Below, one piece after another: positions 36,508-46,108 of a DNA stretch of 64,000 bases. Every line of letters begins with the position of its first letter. Positions within the stretch are counted from its first letter, which is position 1. The stretch is from Superficieibacter electus (GTDB lineage Bacteria > Pseudomonadota > Gammaproteobacteria > Enterobacterales > Enterobacteriaceae): assembly GCF_002915575.1 (NCBI RefSeq), contig NZ_PQGD01000015.1, positions 91,522-155,521 of the forward strand, given 5' to 3'. A program made the translations under genes and the position numbers. The notes beneath the pieces were generated by a model that saw only the letters and a program-made list of their open reading frames with translations, was not told where the DNA came from and searched no databases.

Positions 36508-37404
36508 TTATACATAAAGTGACAAAAAAGAGCGGGTTTGATCACAATCGGGTATCCCTGCTCTTCCGCCAGGCCGGGTACATTTTAGCGCAGCCACCGC
36601 GCTGGCAAAGCGTACCGCAGCGCCAATATCGGTTTTTTGGGCAATCGCCTGCGCCAGAGCACCATGAAAAACGTCACCAGCGCCAGTAGTATCAACGACA
36701 TCAACCGTAAATCCAGGTTGATGCTGTAGTTCTTTCTTTTCCAGCCAATAACACCCTTGTGCACCCTGGGTGACATAGACATGACCATTTGTGAGCATTT
36801 GTGCTTTTTTCAATGAAACACTGATGTCTTCGCTGCCTGTCAGACGACGCAGGCCCGGTGCGGAAAATGCTGCATGGTCGCTGAGCGCTACCAGTTCCGT
36901 AATATCCTGCGGGGTAATATCCGCATCCAGTATGGCAGGAATACCCTGTTGACGGGCAAGGGTGAAAGCGGCTTTCGCGCCTTCATGCCAGCGGACATCG
37001 GCCAGTACGGCATCCCATTGTGAAAAGTCGATTTCAGCAAGCCAGCTGGCATCCGCAGGCAAATCCGGGCTGGGATAGTTAGCAATAATACGCTCACCAC
37101 CCGCATCAACCAGGACCGCCGACTGAGAGGAGCGTGCCCCGTTGTAAATCCGGGTGTAGCGGGTATTTACTCCCAGGGACTCCAGCTCCGCAAGTAGCCG
37201 TTTGCCGGTGTCGTCATCCCCCACACGGCCAATAAAATCCACTTTCGCGCCCAGCTTTGCCGCAGCAACTGCCGCCGTGGCCGCAGGCCCTCCACCCACT
37301 TCGGTGTAGTTATTAGCGACATACTTGCCTCCTTCTTTAGGTAAATCATTGAGATACCAGATACGGTCTAACACTGTGATGCCTACACATAAGATTCGGG
37401 CCAT
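36508..37404 (-). CDS. yihV: YihV, sulfofructose kinase
   Basis: A 298-residue PfkB-family kinase: N-terminal GG-containing substrate motif (EVGGGPAATAAVAAAKLG) and C-terminal DTTGAGDVFHGAL with the catalytic aspartate. It phosphorylates 6-deoxy-6-sulfofructose to the 1-phosphate in the sulfo-EMP pathway. It is divergent from yihU and lies upstream of csqR, as in E. coli. Confidence 0.94.
   Translation of the reverse strand: MARILCVGITVLDRIWYLNDLPKEGGKYVANNYTEVGGGPAATAAVAAAKLGAKVDFIGRVGDDDTGKRLLAELESLGVNTRYTRIYNGARSSQSAVLVDAGGERIIANYPSPDLPADASWLAEIDFSQWDAVLADVRWHEGAKAAFTLARQQGIPAILDADITPQDITELVALSDHAAFSAPGLRRLTGSEDISVSLKKAQMLTNGHVYVTQGAQGCYWLEKKELQHQPGFTVDVVDTTGAGDVFHGALAQAIAQKTDIGAAVRFASAVAALKCTRPGGRAGIPDCDQTRSFLSLYV
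36516..36527. promoter_or_regulatory. Candidate CsqR motif upstream of csqR
   Basis: AAAGTGACAAAA, identical to the 12-mer at 37540-37551 in front of yihU. It lies 43 bp upstream of the csqR start, inside the last codons of yihV. Confidence 0.4.
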
Positions 37405-37570
37405 GGTACTTCCTCCTGTTTTTCTGATGCCGTCATTTTAATTTCACAAAATGTTTAAAAAGTGACGGCCGTCAATTTTTTGACCATAAATTACAAATAC
37501 GATCAAAAACAGACAAACAAATCCGCTATTAATTGACAAAAAGTGACAAAACCGTTTTCAGGAGAACGTT
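37405..37570. promoter_or_regulatory. yihV-yihU divergent promoter region with CsqR motifs
   Basis: A 166-bp AT-rich gap. It carries AAAGTGAC at 37458-37465 and AAAGTGACAAAA at 37540-37551, the latter within TTGACAAAAAGTGACAAAA just before the yihU SD (AGGAG). These are candidate CsqR operators controlling both divergent transcripts. Confidence 0.5.
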
Positions 37571-38458
37571 ATGGCAGTCGTTGCATTTATCGGATTAGGG
37601 CAGATGGGTTCGCCTATGGCGAGCAATTTACTTAAGCAGGGGCATAAGCTCAGCGTGTTTGATGTTAATCCAGATGCGGTTCAGCGCCTGGTAGAAAAAG
37701 GCGCTCAGCCCGCCAGCAGCCCGGCTCAGGCGGCAAAAGGCGCTGAATTTATCATCACTATGTTGCCTAACGGTGACGTAGTTCGCCGCATTCTGTTTGC
37801 TGAAAAAGGGGTATGCGAGAGCCTGTCTAAAGATGCGCTGGTCATTGATATGTCAACGATCCACCCGCTGCAAACCGACCAACTTATTGCCGACATGCAT
37901 GCACGAGGATTCAGCATGATGGATGTCCCCGTCGGCCGGACATCCGATAACGCGATTGCCGGAACGCTACTACTGCTGGCGGGTGGCAGCGCAGAACAGG
38001 TTGAACGCTCCACGCCAGTACTGATGGCGATGGGCAACGAACTGATTAATACCGGCGGACCTGGCATGGGTATCCGCGTGAAGCTGATTAACAACTACAT
38101 GAGCATTGCCCTGAATGCGCTTTCTGCCGAAGCCGCGGTGCTATGCGAAGCACTAGGCCTCTCCTTCGATGTGGCCCTGAAAGTGATGAGCGGTACTGCT
38201 GCTGGTAAAGGGCACTTCACAACCACCTGGCCTGGAAAAGTGCTGAAAGGCGATCTCTCTCCGGCCTTCATGATCGATCTGGCGCACAAGGATCTGGGTA
38301 TCGCGCTGGATGTCGCTAACCACCTGCATGTCCCAATGCCACTCGGGGCAGCCTCACGTGAAGTCTATAACCAGGCACGCGCGGCAGGACGCGGGCGGGA
38401 AGACTGGAGTGCCATTCTGGAGCAGGTAAGGAACAGCGCTGGACTGTCCTCAAAGTAA
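37571..38458 (+). CDS. yihU: YihU, sulfolactaldehyde reductase
   Basis: A 295-residue beta-hydroxyacid dehydrogenase. The NADH loop is [14 protein letters not shown] at the N-terminus; [11 protein letters not shown] recognises the substrate, and the catalytic lysine is in VKLINNYM near residue 174. It reduces 3-sulfolactaldehyde to 2,3-dihydroxypropanesulfonate (DHPS) and regenerates NAD+. First gene of the rightward sulfo-EMP operon; SD AGGAG. Confidence 0.94.
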   Translation: MAVVAFIGLGQMGSPMASNLLKQGHKLSVFDVNPDAVQRLVEKGAQPASSPAQAAKGAEFIITMLPNGDVVRRILFAEKGVCESLSKDALVIDMSTIHPLQTDQLIADMHARGFSMMDVPVGRTSDNAIAGTLLLLAGGSAEQVERSTPVLMAMGNELINTGGPGMGIRVKLINNYMSIALNALSAEAAVLCEALGLSFDVALKVMSGTAAGKGHFTTTWPGKVLKGDLSPAFMIDLAHKDLGIALDVANHLHVPMPLGAASREVYNQARAAGRGREDWSAILEQVRNSAGLSSK

Positions 38459-38488
38459 AAATGTAACGATCGTATAAAGGAAAATTGA

Positions 38489-39367
38489 ATGAACAACTAC
38501 ACCATCAAAGACATTACGCGTGCGTCAGGCGGTTTTGCCATGCTGGCCGTCGATCAGCGTGAGGCGATGCGCTTAATGTTTGCTGCTGCTGGTGCAAAAC
38601 CCCCTGTGGCTGACAGCGTGCTGACGGAATTTAAAGTCAATGCGGCGAAAATCCTCTCTCCTTATGCGTCTGCCATTCTGCTGGATCAGCAGTTTTGCTA
38701 TCGCCAGGCCGTCGAACAACGTGCCGTCGCTAAAAGCTGCGCCATGATTGTTGCTGCCGATGAGTTCATCCCGGGTAACGGCATTCCCGTTGACAGCGTG
38801 ACGATCGACAGAAGAATTAACCCACAAGCCGTTAAACAAGACGGGGCTAAGGCTCTGAAACTACTTGTGCTCTGGCGTAGCGATGAAGACGCTCAACAGC
38901 GTCTGGATATGGTTAAAGAATTCAACACATTATGTCATAGCAATGGGCTGGCGAGCATTATCGAACCGGTGGTACGCCCGCCACGTCAAGGTGATAAGTT
39001 CGACCGCGAACAGGCGATCATTGATGCAGCAAAAGAACTGGGTGATAGCGGTGCCGACCTCTATAAAGTCGAAATGCCTCTTTACGGTAAAGGCCCACAA
39101 AAAGAATTACTTACCGCCTCACAACACCTGAATGAACATATCAATATGCCGTGGGTCATCCTCTCTTCTGGCGTCGATGAAAAGCTATTTCCTCGCGCGG
39201 TCAGCGTGGCGATGACGGCGGGAGCATCAGGATTTTTGGCCGGACGGGCGGTGTGGTCATCGGTAGTCGGTCTACCGGATACCGAAATGATGCTGCGGGA
39301 TGTTTCCGCGCCGAAATTGCAACGTCTGGGCGACATTGTCGACGAAATGATGGCAAAACGCCGTTAA
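38489..39367 (+). CDS. yihT: YihT, sulfofructose-phosphate aldolase
   Basis: A 292-residue class I aldolase of the LacD/YihT group, full length. The Schiff-base lysine is in [11 protein letters not shown] near residue 193; SSGVDEKLF and FLAGRAVW form the phosphate-binding end. It splits 6-deoxy-6-sulfofructose-1-phosphate into dihydroxyacetone phosphate and sulfolactaldehyde. It sits 30 nt after yihU with an AAGGA SD. Confidence 0.94.
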   Translation: MNNYTIKDITRASGGFAMLAVDQREAMRLMFAAAGAKPPVADSVLTEFKVNAAKILSPYASAILLDQQFCYRQAVEQRAVAKSCAMIVAADEFIPGNGIPVDSVTIDRRINPQAVKQDGAKALKLLVLWRSDEDAQQRLDMVKEFNTLCHSNGLASIIEPVVRPPRQGDKFDREQAIIDAAKELGDSGADLYKVEMPLYGKGPQKELLTASQHLNEHINMPWVILSSGVDEKLFPRAVSVAMTAGASGFLAGRAVWSSVVGLPDTEMMLRDVSAPKLQRLGDIVDEMMAKRR

Positions 39368-39382
39368 TATGAGGATATAAGA

Positions 39383-40624
39383 ATGAAATGGTTTAACACA
39401 TTAAGCCACAATCGCTGGCTGGAGCAGGAAACCGATCGTATTTTCGAATTTGGTAAAGGTGCAGCCATTCCTGGCGGATTTGGCTGGCTGGGAAATAAAG
39501 GGCAAATAAAAGAAGAAATGGGCATCCATTTGTGGATCACCGCCCGCATGTTACACGTTTATTCAGTTGCCGCGTCGATGGGCAGACCGGGCGCATATGC
39601 GCTGGTTGACCACGGTATTAAAGCCATGAATGGCGCATTACGCGATAAAAAATACGGCGGCTGGTATGCCTGTATTAATGATAAAGGCGTGGTTGATGCT
39701 TCTAAACAAGGTTATCAACATTTCTTTGCCCTGCTGGGTGCCGCCAGCGCTGTGACGACCGGACATCCTGAAGCCAGAAAACTGCTTGATTACACCATTG
39801 AAGTTATTGAGAAATACTTCTGGAGTGAAGAAGAGCAAATGTGTCTGGAGTCCTGGGATGAGGCATTCACTAAGACCGAGGACTACCGTGGCGGCAACGC
39901 CAATATGCATGCAGTAGAAGCTTTCCTGATTGTTTATGACGTGACTCACGATAAAAAATGGCTCGATCGCGCCATCAGAGTCGCCTCCGTTATCATTCAT
40001 GATGTCGCAAGAAATAACCATTACCGCGTTAATGAGCATTTTGACGTTAACTGGAACCCTATCCGCGATTACAACAAAGACAATCCGGCGCACCGCTTCC
40101 GTGCATTCGGGGGTACTCCAGGCCACTGGATTGAGTGGGGCCGCTTAATGCTACATATTCACGCGGCATTAGAAGCCCGGTGTGAGCAGCCTCCGGCCTG
40201 GTTATTAGAAGATGCAAAAGGATTGTTTAATGCCACTGTCCGTGATGCCTGGGCACCTGATGGCGCTGACGGTATTGTTTACACCGTAGACTGGGAAGGA
40301 AAACCCGTGGTTCGTGAACGTGTTCGCTGGCCGATCGTTGAAGCTATGGGTACAGCATATGCGCTTTACACAGTCACCGGCGATCGTCAGTACGAAACCT
40401 GGTATCAAACATGGTGGGACTACTGCATCAAATACCTGATGGATTATGAAAATGGTTCATGGTGGCAAGAGCTGGATGCCGACAATAAAGTCACGACCAA
40501 AGTATGGGATGGCAAACAGGATATTTATCATCTGTTGCACTGTTTGGTGATCCCACGTATTCCATTAGCGCCAGGCCTGGCACCCGCCGTTGCGGCAGGG
40601 CTACTGGATGTTAATGCCAAATAA
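39383..40624 (+). CDS. yihS: YihS, sulfoquinovose isomerase
   Basis: A 413-residue (alpha/alpha)6-barrel enzyme of the N-acylglucosamine 2-epimerase family, full length. Active-site histidines fit [13 protein letters not shown] (middle) and DIYHLLHCL (near the C-terminus). It converts sulfoquinovose to 6-deoxy-6-sulfofructose, the first step of sulfo-EMP. It begins 15 nt after yihT. Confidence 0.94.
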   Translation: MKWFNTLSHNRWLEQETDRIFEFGKGAAIPGGFGWLGNKGQIKEEMGIHLWITARMLHVYSVAASMGRPGAYALVDHGIKAMNGALRDKKYGGWYACINDKGVVDASKQGYQHFFALLGAASAVTTGHPEARKLLDYTIEVIEKYFWSEEEQMCLESWDEAFTKTEDYRGGNANMHAVEAFLIVYDVTHDKKWLDRAIRVASVIIHDVARNNHYRVNEHFDVNWNPIRDYNKDNPAHRFRAFGGTPGHWIEWGRLMLHIHAALEARCEQPPAWLLEDAKGLFNATVRDAWAPDGADGIVYTVDWEGKPVVRERVRWPIVEAMGTAYALYTVTGDRQYETWYQTWWDYCIKYLMDYENGSWWQELDADNKVTTKVWDGKQDIYHLLHCLVIPRIPLAPGLAPAVAAGLLDVNAK

Positions 40625-40684
40625 ATAGTAAATATATACGGCATATTCGCAAAGCATATTTTTCGCGTATGCCGTTGTTATCTA

Positions 40685-41599
40685 ATGGTATCTCATATGA
40701 AAACAGTGCATATACACAGTGGCGGGAAAACGGCTGTTCTGACGGCGGGAGATTACCGGGCGCAAATTGTGTCTGTTGGTGCCGGGCTTGCCGAATTAAC
40801 CTGGCGGGGCAGACACCTGGTGATACCTCACAAACCGGAAGAGATGCCGCTGGCACATCTTGGAAAAGTATTACTTCCCTGGCCTAACCGCATTGCAAAT
40901 GGGTGTTATCACTTTGAAGGGCAGGAATATCAATTACCAATTAATGAACATCATTCTAAAGCGTCGATTCATGGCTTGCTTGCCTGGCGCGACTGGCAAA
41001 TTAACGAGTTAACGGCGACCAACATTACGCTAACGACAGTTTTACCGCCCAGTTACGGTTATCCTTTTTTGCTACTGGCTCAGGTTGTTTATACTTTGAA
41101 TGAAGAAACCGGGCTTTCTGTTGAGATCAGCAGCGAAAATGCAGGTGATAATATCGCGCCCTATGGTGTGGGGATGCATCCTTATTTAACCTGTAATCTC
41201 GCCACTGTTGATGATTATTTATTACAACTTCCAGCTAAACAGGTTTTTATGGTGGATGAACATGCTAACCCAACTCATTTACACCATGTTGATGAACTGG
41301 ATTTAAACTACACAACAATAAAGCAACTCGGCGATAAACAGATTGACCATACCTTTAAAACCGAAGGTAAAGAATGGCAAATGCGTATTATTGACCCAGG
41401 ACAATCACTTTGCGTCAGTTTGTTTTCCGAACAACCCTGGCTACAGGTTTATAGTGGTGAAAAGTTACATCGGAAAGGAATCGCTGTTGAACCCATGAGT
41501 TGCCCCCCCAATGCATTTAATTCTGGAACAGATCTCATTCTACTTAAGCCACGACAGCAGCATCGGTTGTCCTTCAAACTTAACGGGCAATATATTTAG
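40685..41599 (+). CDS. yihR: YihR, sulfoquinovose mutarotase (aldose 1-epimerase family)
   Basis: A 304-residue galactose-mutarotase-like beta-sandwich protein. Conserved blocks are LLPWPNRIANGCY, IHGLLAWRDW, GVGMHPYLTC (catalytic histidine) and AVEPMSCPPNAFNSG with the catalytic glutamate. It interconverts sulfoquinovose anomers released by YihQ. The start is uncertain: ATG at 40685 or 40697, neither with a strong SD. A hairpin (CGGCATA / TATGCCG, about 40639-40675) lies just upstream and may lower expression. Confidence 0.9.
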   Translation: MVSHMKTVHIHSGGKTAVLTAGDYRAQIVSVGAGLAELTWRGRHLVIPHKPEEMPLAHLGKVLLPWPNRIANGCYHFEGQEYQLPINEHHSKASIHGLLAWRDWQINELTATNITLTTVLPPSYGYPFLLLAQVVYTLNEETGLSVEISSENAGDNIAPYGVGMHPYLTCNLATVDDYLLQLPAKQVFMVDEHANPTHLHHVDELDLNYTTIKQLGDKQIDHTFKTEGKEWQMRIIDPGQSLCVSLFSEQPWLQVYSGEKLHRKGIAVEPMSCPPNAFNSGTDLILLKPRQQHRLSFKLNGQYI

Positions 41600-41644
41600 C
41601 ACAGTCAATATGATGGGAAATGAATTAACGTAAAAGGAACCACT

Positions 41645-42520
41645 ATGGATTTTTTCAATCTGTTCACACCAGACGGCATAATGCTGGAAAATGGCGTTGT
41701 CTATACTGTTATTGCTTTAATGTTTCTTTATACATTTGTCGGTATATGTGCTGGTTTCGGTGGTGGATTAACAACGATGCCGCTTGTCACACTGATGCTG
41801 CCAGTTAAAATGGCTACGCCACTATCGGTTATCGTCGGAACCGCAACGGCTATTTATGCAACCTGGCTTTCACGTAAGGAAATTGACTGGCGATCGGCTG
41901 CCGTACTTATTTTTTTCTCATTTCTCGGTATACCGGTAGGGCTATATGCTCTTTCCTATTTACCCGATCATATGATGAAGATAGGTCTTGGCGCATTTCT
42001 TATCCTCTATTCTTTTTATAATATGTTTATTCCTCGCCTGCCGGTTTATGACCGCCGCTGGATTGCTGCCCCACTGGGAGCAGTGGCTGGTGCGCTCGGA
42101 GCCGCATTCTCAACCAATGGGCCTCCGGTGGTAATGTACGGTATGTTGCGAAATTTAGGCCCAGCCGCTTTCCGTGGCACGCTTAATGCCTTTTTTACTG
42201 CCAATAATATTGCCGTAGTCGGTGGTCTGGCGACCAGTGGCATCTTAACAATATCGACGTTTAAACTGGTGATTTTTTGTATTCCTACCATGATCCTCGG
42301 GTCATTGGTGGGACAATATGTTCACAAACGCATTTCGGTTAAGGTGTTCCGCATTCTGGTTTTCTTATTGCTAATAGCATCAGGAGCCATGCTAATAAAA
42401 GGTGCAATAGGCATTTCCCCCGTTACAGCTCTACTGCCACCATTTGCTCTTTTAGCTGTATTACAGCTTGTTTTTGGTAAAAAAATTGCTGCAATTCGCA
42501 GTACCAATGAAAGCAAATAA
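41645..42520 (+). CDS. TauE/SafE-family sulfonate/sulfite exporter
   Basis: A 291-residue inner-membrane protein with about eight helices. Family marks are the N-terminal FVGICAGFGGGLTTMPLV and the repeat-half motif ALGAAFSTNGPPVVMYGML. TauE/SafE proteins export sulfite, sulfoacetate or related anions. The gene sits between yihR and yihQ in the same orientation with an AAAGGAA SD, a place that is empty in E. coli K-12 as I recall it. Export of DHPS or sulfolactate is the natural guess (inference). Confidence 0.88.
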   Translation: MDFFNLFTPDGIMLENGVVYTVIALMFLYTFVGICAGFGGGLTTMPLVTLMLPVKMATPLSVIVGTATAIYATWLSRKEIDWRSAAVLIFFSFLGIPVGLYALSYLPDHMMKIGLGAFLILYSFYNMFIPRLPVYDRRWIAAPLGAVAGALGAAFSTNGPPVVMYGMLRNLGPAAFRGTLNAFFTANNIAVVGGLATSGILTISTFKLVIFCIPTMILGSLVGQYVHKRISVKVFRILVFLLLIASGAMLIKGAIGISPVTALLPPFALLAVLQLVFGKKIAAIRSTNESK

Positions 42521-42607
42521 GTATTTTAATATTTTTGTGCATTGCCAATAAAGAACGCACAAACCGATAACTTACCATGCGATCATTACTCTCATGGAGA
42601 ATATTAT

Positions 42608-44644
42608 ATGAGCACGCATAATAAATTTTTATCAAAAATTAAAGTTGAGACATCTACTGAGGGTTTCACATTATATTATCAGCAACGTTTAATTCTTCGG
42701 CATACTCTGCAGGCTCCCTGTTTGTGGATAGGCACTGGTATTGCTGATATCGAAATGTTTCGTGGTAATTTCAGTATTAAAGATAAAATTAATGAAAAAA
42801 TTGCGCTAACTAAAACAAAGGTAGCTCAACTGCCAGAAAGCTGGCAGATCCATTTCAGTCGCGGAGAAAGTATCAACGCCACACTGCTTATTACTACCGA
42901 TGACGCGGGGCGTTTGCTGCTGAAACTGCAAAATGGAGTAAATAGCCACAATCGTATCTGGTTACGGCTGGCCGCGAATCCAGACGAACATATCTACGGC
43001 TGCGGCGAGCAGTTTTCTTACTTTGACCTACGCGGCAAACCGTTTCCACTATGGACCAGCGAACAGGGCGTTGGTCGCAATAAGAATACTTATATTACCT
43101 GGCAGGCGGATTGCAAAGAGAATGCGGGCGGCGACTATTACTGGACTTTCTTCCCTCAGCCTACTTTCGTCAGCACACAAAAGTATTACTGCCATGTTGA
43201 TAACAGTTGCTACATGAATTTCGACTTCAGCGCGCCGGAGTATCACGAACTGGCGTTATGGGAGGATAACGCGACCCTGCGCTTTGAATGCGCCGATAAC
43301 TACATCTCCTTGCTGGAAAAATTGACCGCGTTGCTGGGCCGCCAGCCAGAGCTGCCGGACTGGGTTTACGATGGCGTCACACTCGGCATTCAGGGCGGCA
43401 CCGAGGTTTGCCAGCAGAAACTGGACACGATGCGTGATGCAGGGGTGAAGGTGAACGGCATTTGGGCGCAGGACTGGTCCGGCATTCGCATGACCTCTTT
43501 TGGTAAACGCGTAATGTGGAACTGGAAGTGGAACAGAGATAACTATCCGCAACTGGATAAACGTATCCAGCAGTGGAAAAAAGAGGGCGTGCAGTTCCTC
43601 TCCTACATCAACCCTTATGTCGCCAGCGATAAAGACCTCTGTGCTGAGGCGGCAAAACGCGGCTATCTGGCGAAGGATGCATCTGGTAACGACTATCTGG
43701 TCGAATTTGGTGAATTTTACGGTGGCGTAGTGGATCTGACCAATCCAGAAGCTTACGACTGGTTCAAAGACGTCATCAAGAAAAACATGATTATGCTCGG
43801 CTGCGGTGGCTGGATGGCCGATTTTGGTGAATATCTGCCGACCGATACATACCTGCACAACGGCATCAGCGCCGAAATCATGCATAACGCCTGGCCAGCA
43901 CTGTGGGCGAAGTGCAACTACGAAGCATTGCAGGAAACCGGCAATCTTGGCGAGATCCTGTTCTTTATGCGTGCCGGTTATACCGGTAGCCAGAAGTATT
44001 CCACCATGATGTGGGCGGGTGACCAGAACGTTGACTGGAGCCTTGATGATGGCCTTGCTTCTGTAGTCCCTGCCGCGCTGTCGCTGGCAATGACCGGCTA
44101 CGGCCTGCACCACAGTGATATCGGCGGTTACACCACCTTATTCGGCATGAAACGCAGTAAAGAACTACTACTACGTTGGTGTGACTTCAGCGCTTTCACC
44201 CCAATGATGCGGACCCACGAGGGCAACCGTCCTGGCGATAACTGGCAGTTTGATAGTGATGAAGAAACTATTGCCCACTTTGCCCGCATGACTACCGTCT
44301 TTACCACCCTGAAGCCCTATCTCAGGCAGGCCGTCGCGCAGAACGCGGCAACCGGGTTACCGGTGATGCGTCCGCTGTTCCTGCACTACGAGGATGATGC
44401 GCGAACCTACACCCTGAAATACCAGTACCTGCTGGGGCAAGATCTGCTGGTTGCGCCGGTTCACGAGCAAGGACGCCGTGACTGGAGTCTGTATCTACCA
44501 GAAGATAACTGGATCAACGTCTGGACTGGCGAAACGTACCAGGGCGGTGAAATCACCGTGGATGCGCCCATCGGCAAGCCTCCGGTCTTTTATCGCGCCA
44601 GCAGTGAGTGGGCGTCGCTGTTTGCTTCTTTACACCACATCTAA
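42608..44644 (+). CDS. yihQ: YihQ, sulfoquinovosidase (GH31)
   Basis: A 678-residue GH31 glycosidase from the ATG at 42608 (GGAG 8 nt upstream), the same length as E. coli YihQ. The catalytic nucleophile is in WMADFGEY and the acid/base in MWAGDQNVDW. Sulfonate-binding residues are kept in GKRVMWNW (Arg and Trp) and GGYTTLF (Tyr), which separates true sulfoquinovosidases from other GH31 enzymes. It releases sulfoquinovose from its glycosides in the cytoplasm. Confidence 0.95.
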   Translation: MSTHNKFLSKIKVETSTEGFTLYYQQRLILRHTLQAPCLWIGTGIADIEMFRGNFSIKDKINEKIALTKTKVAQLPESWQIHFSRGESINATLLITTDDAGRLLLKLQNGVNSHNRIWLRLAANPDEHIYGCGEQFSYFDLRGKPFPLWTSEQGVGRNKNTYITWQADCKENAGGDYYWTFFPQPTFVSTQKYYCHVDNSCYMNFDFSAPEYHELALWEDNATLRFECADNYISLLEKLTALLGRQPELPDWVYDGVTLGIQGGTEVCQQKLDTMRDAGVKVNGIWAQDWSGIRMTSFGKRVMWNWKWNRDNYPQLDKRIQQWKKEGVQFLSYINPYVASDKDLCAEAAKRGYLAKDASGNDYLVEFGEFYGGVVDLTNPEAYDWFKDVIKKNMIMLGCGGWMADFGEYLPTDTYLHNGISAEIMHNAWPALWAKCNYEALQETGNLGEILFFMRAGYTGSQKYSTMMWAGDQNVDWSLDDGLASVVPAALSLAMTGYGLHHSDIGGYTTLFGMKRSKELLLRWCDFSAFTPMMRTHEGNRPGDNWQFDSDEETIAHFARMTTVFTTLKPYLRQAVAQNAATGLPVMRPLFLHYEDDARTYTLKYQYLLGQDLLVAPVHEQGRRDWSLYLPEDNWINVWTGETYQGGEITVDAPIGKPPVFYRASSEWASLFASLHHI

Positions 44645-44686
44645 TATGACTCGCCCGCGGGGAAACTCGCGGGCAAATGGAGAACA

Positions 44687-46072
44687 ATGATGAGTCAGAC
44701 CTCTGTTGATCCGGCAGCACTACGCTTGCCCCTTAAAGAAAAGATCGCTTATGGCATAGGCGATCTGGGTTCCAATATCCTGCTCGATATCGGTACGCTC
44801 TATTTATTAAAGTTTTATACCGATGTCCTTGGCCTGCCGGGAACTTATGGTGGGATCATTTTTTTAATCGCTAAATTTTTTACTGCCTTTACCGATATGG
44901 GTACCGGAATTGTACTCGACTCACGGCGTAAAATCGGCCCGAAAGGCAAATTTCGCCCGTTTGTACTCTATGGCGCGTTGCCCGTAGCCCTGTTGGCCAC
45001 CGCTAACTTTATTGGTACGCCCTTTGAGATAACCGGAAAAACGATTATCGCTACGCTGTTATTCATGTTGTACGGGCTGTGCTACAGCCTGATGAATTGC
45101 TCTTATGGCGCAATGGTGCCAGCCATCACTAAAAACCCCAATGAACGCGCCTCGCTGGCGGCCTGGCGACAAGGAGGCTCCACGCTTGGCCTGCTTATTG
45201 GCACGGTTGCTTTTGTACCAGTGATGAACCTAATTGATGGCAGCCCCCAACTCAAATATGGCTTTGCCGCTGCGCTTTTTTCATTATGCGGCCTGCTGTT
45301 TATGTGGCTCTGCTATGCCGGTGTTAAAGAGCGCTATGTCGAGGTTAAACCCGCTAATGCCACACAAAAGCCTGATTTGTTGCAATCGTTCCGCGCGATT
45401 GCAGGCAACCGCCCATTATTTATTCTGTGTATTGCGAATCTGTGTACGCTGGCTGCCTTTAACGTAAAACTCGCGATTCAGGTTTATTACACGCAATACG
45501 TTCTGAACGACCCCATATTATTGTCATACATGGGTTTCTTCAGCATGGGCTGTATTTTTATCGGCGTGTTTCTTATGCCCGCCGCCGTTCGTCGTTTCGG
45601 CAAGAAAAAGGTGTATATCGGTGGTCTGCTCATTTGGGCGGTGGGTGATCTTCTTAACTTTAGCTGCGGTAATAGTTCACTGAGTTTTGTCACCTTCTCC
45701 TGTTTAGCATTCTTTGGCTCCGCATTTGTTAACAGCCTGAACTGGGCGATGGTCTCGGACACAGTGGAGTACGGTGAATGGCGTACCGGCGTACGTTCAG
45801 AAGGAACGGTTTATACCGGCCTTACCTTCTTTCGCAAAATGTCTCAGGCACTGGCGGGTTTCTTTCCCGGCTGGATGCTGACCCAGATTGGCTACATACC
45901 GAATGTGGTGCAATCTTCAGATACCGTCGCCGGATTACGTCAGTTGATCTTCATTTACCCCTGCGCACTTGCCGTTCTGGCCATGATTACGATGGGCTGT
46001 TTCTACAACCTCAATGAGAAGATGTATATCCGCATTGTTGAAGAAATAGAAGCCCGCAAACGTACAGCTTAA
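44687..46072 (+). CDS. yihP: YihP, GPH-family sulfonate transporter
   Basis: A 461-residue transporter of the glycoside-pentoside-hexuronide:cation symporter family with 12 predicted helices (GIGDLGSNILLDIGTLYLLK, RKIGPKGKFRPF). In E. coli it is thought to export DHPS. It is a close paralogue of the next gene, probably by old tandem duplication. Two adjacent ATG codons follow GGAG; the first is used here. Confidence 0.92.
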   Translation: MMSQTSVDPAALRLPLKEKIAYGIGDLGSNILLDIGTLYLLKFYTDVLGLPGTYGGIIFLIAKFFTAFTDMGTGIVLDSRRKIGPKGKFRPFVLYGALPVALLATANFIGTPFEITGKTIIATLLFMLYGLCYSLMNCSYGAMVPAITKNPNERASLAAWRQGGSTLGLLIGTVAFVPVMNLIDGSPQLKYGFAAALFSLCGLLFMWLCYAGVKERYVEVKPANATQKPDLLQSFRAIAGNRPLFILCIANLCTLAAFNVKLAIQVYYTQYVLNDPILLSYMGFFSMGCIFIGVFLMPAAVRRFGKKKVYIGGLLIWAVGDLLNFSCGNSSLSFVTFSCLAFFGSAFVNSLNWAMVSDTVEYGEWRTGVRSEGTVYTGLTFFRKMSQALAGFFPGWMLTQIGYIPNVVQSSDTVAGLRQLIFIYPCALAVLAMITMGCFYNLNEKMYIRIVEEIEARKRTA

Positions 46073-46108
46073 TAAATAACGCCTTGCCGGGCGTTATAGG
46101 GAGTCATT

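Noticed and set aside
43256-44113. 285-codon antisense frame in yihQ
   Set aside because: Opposite a strongly conserved GH31 catalytic region; no start signal or domain.
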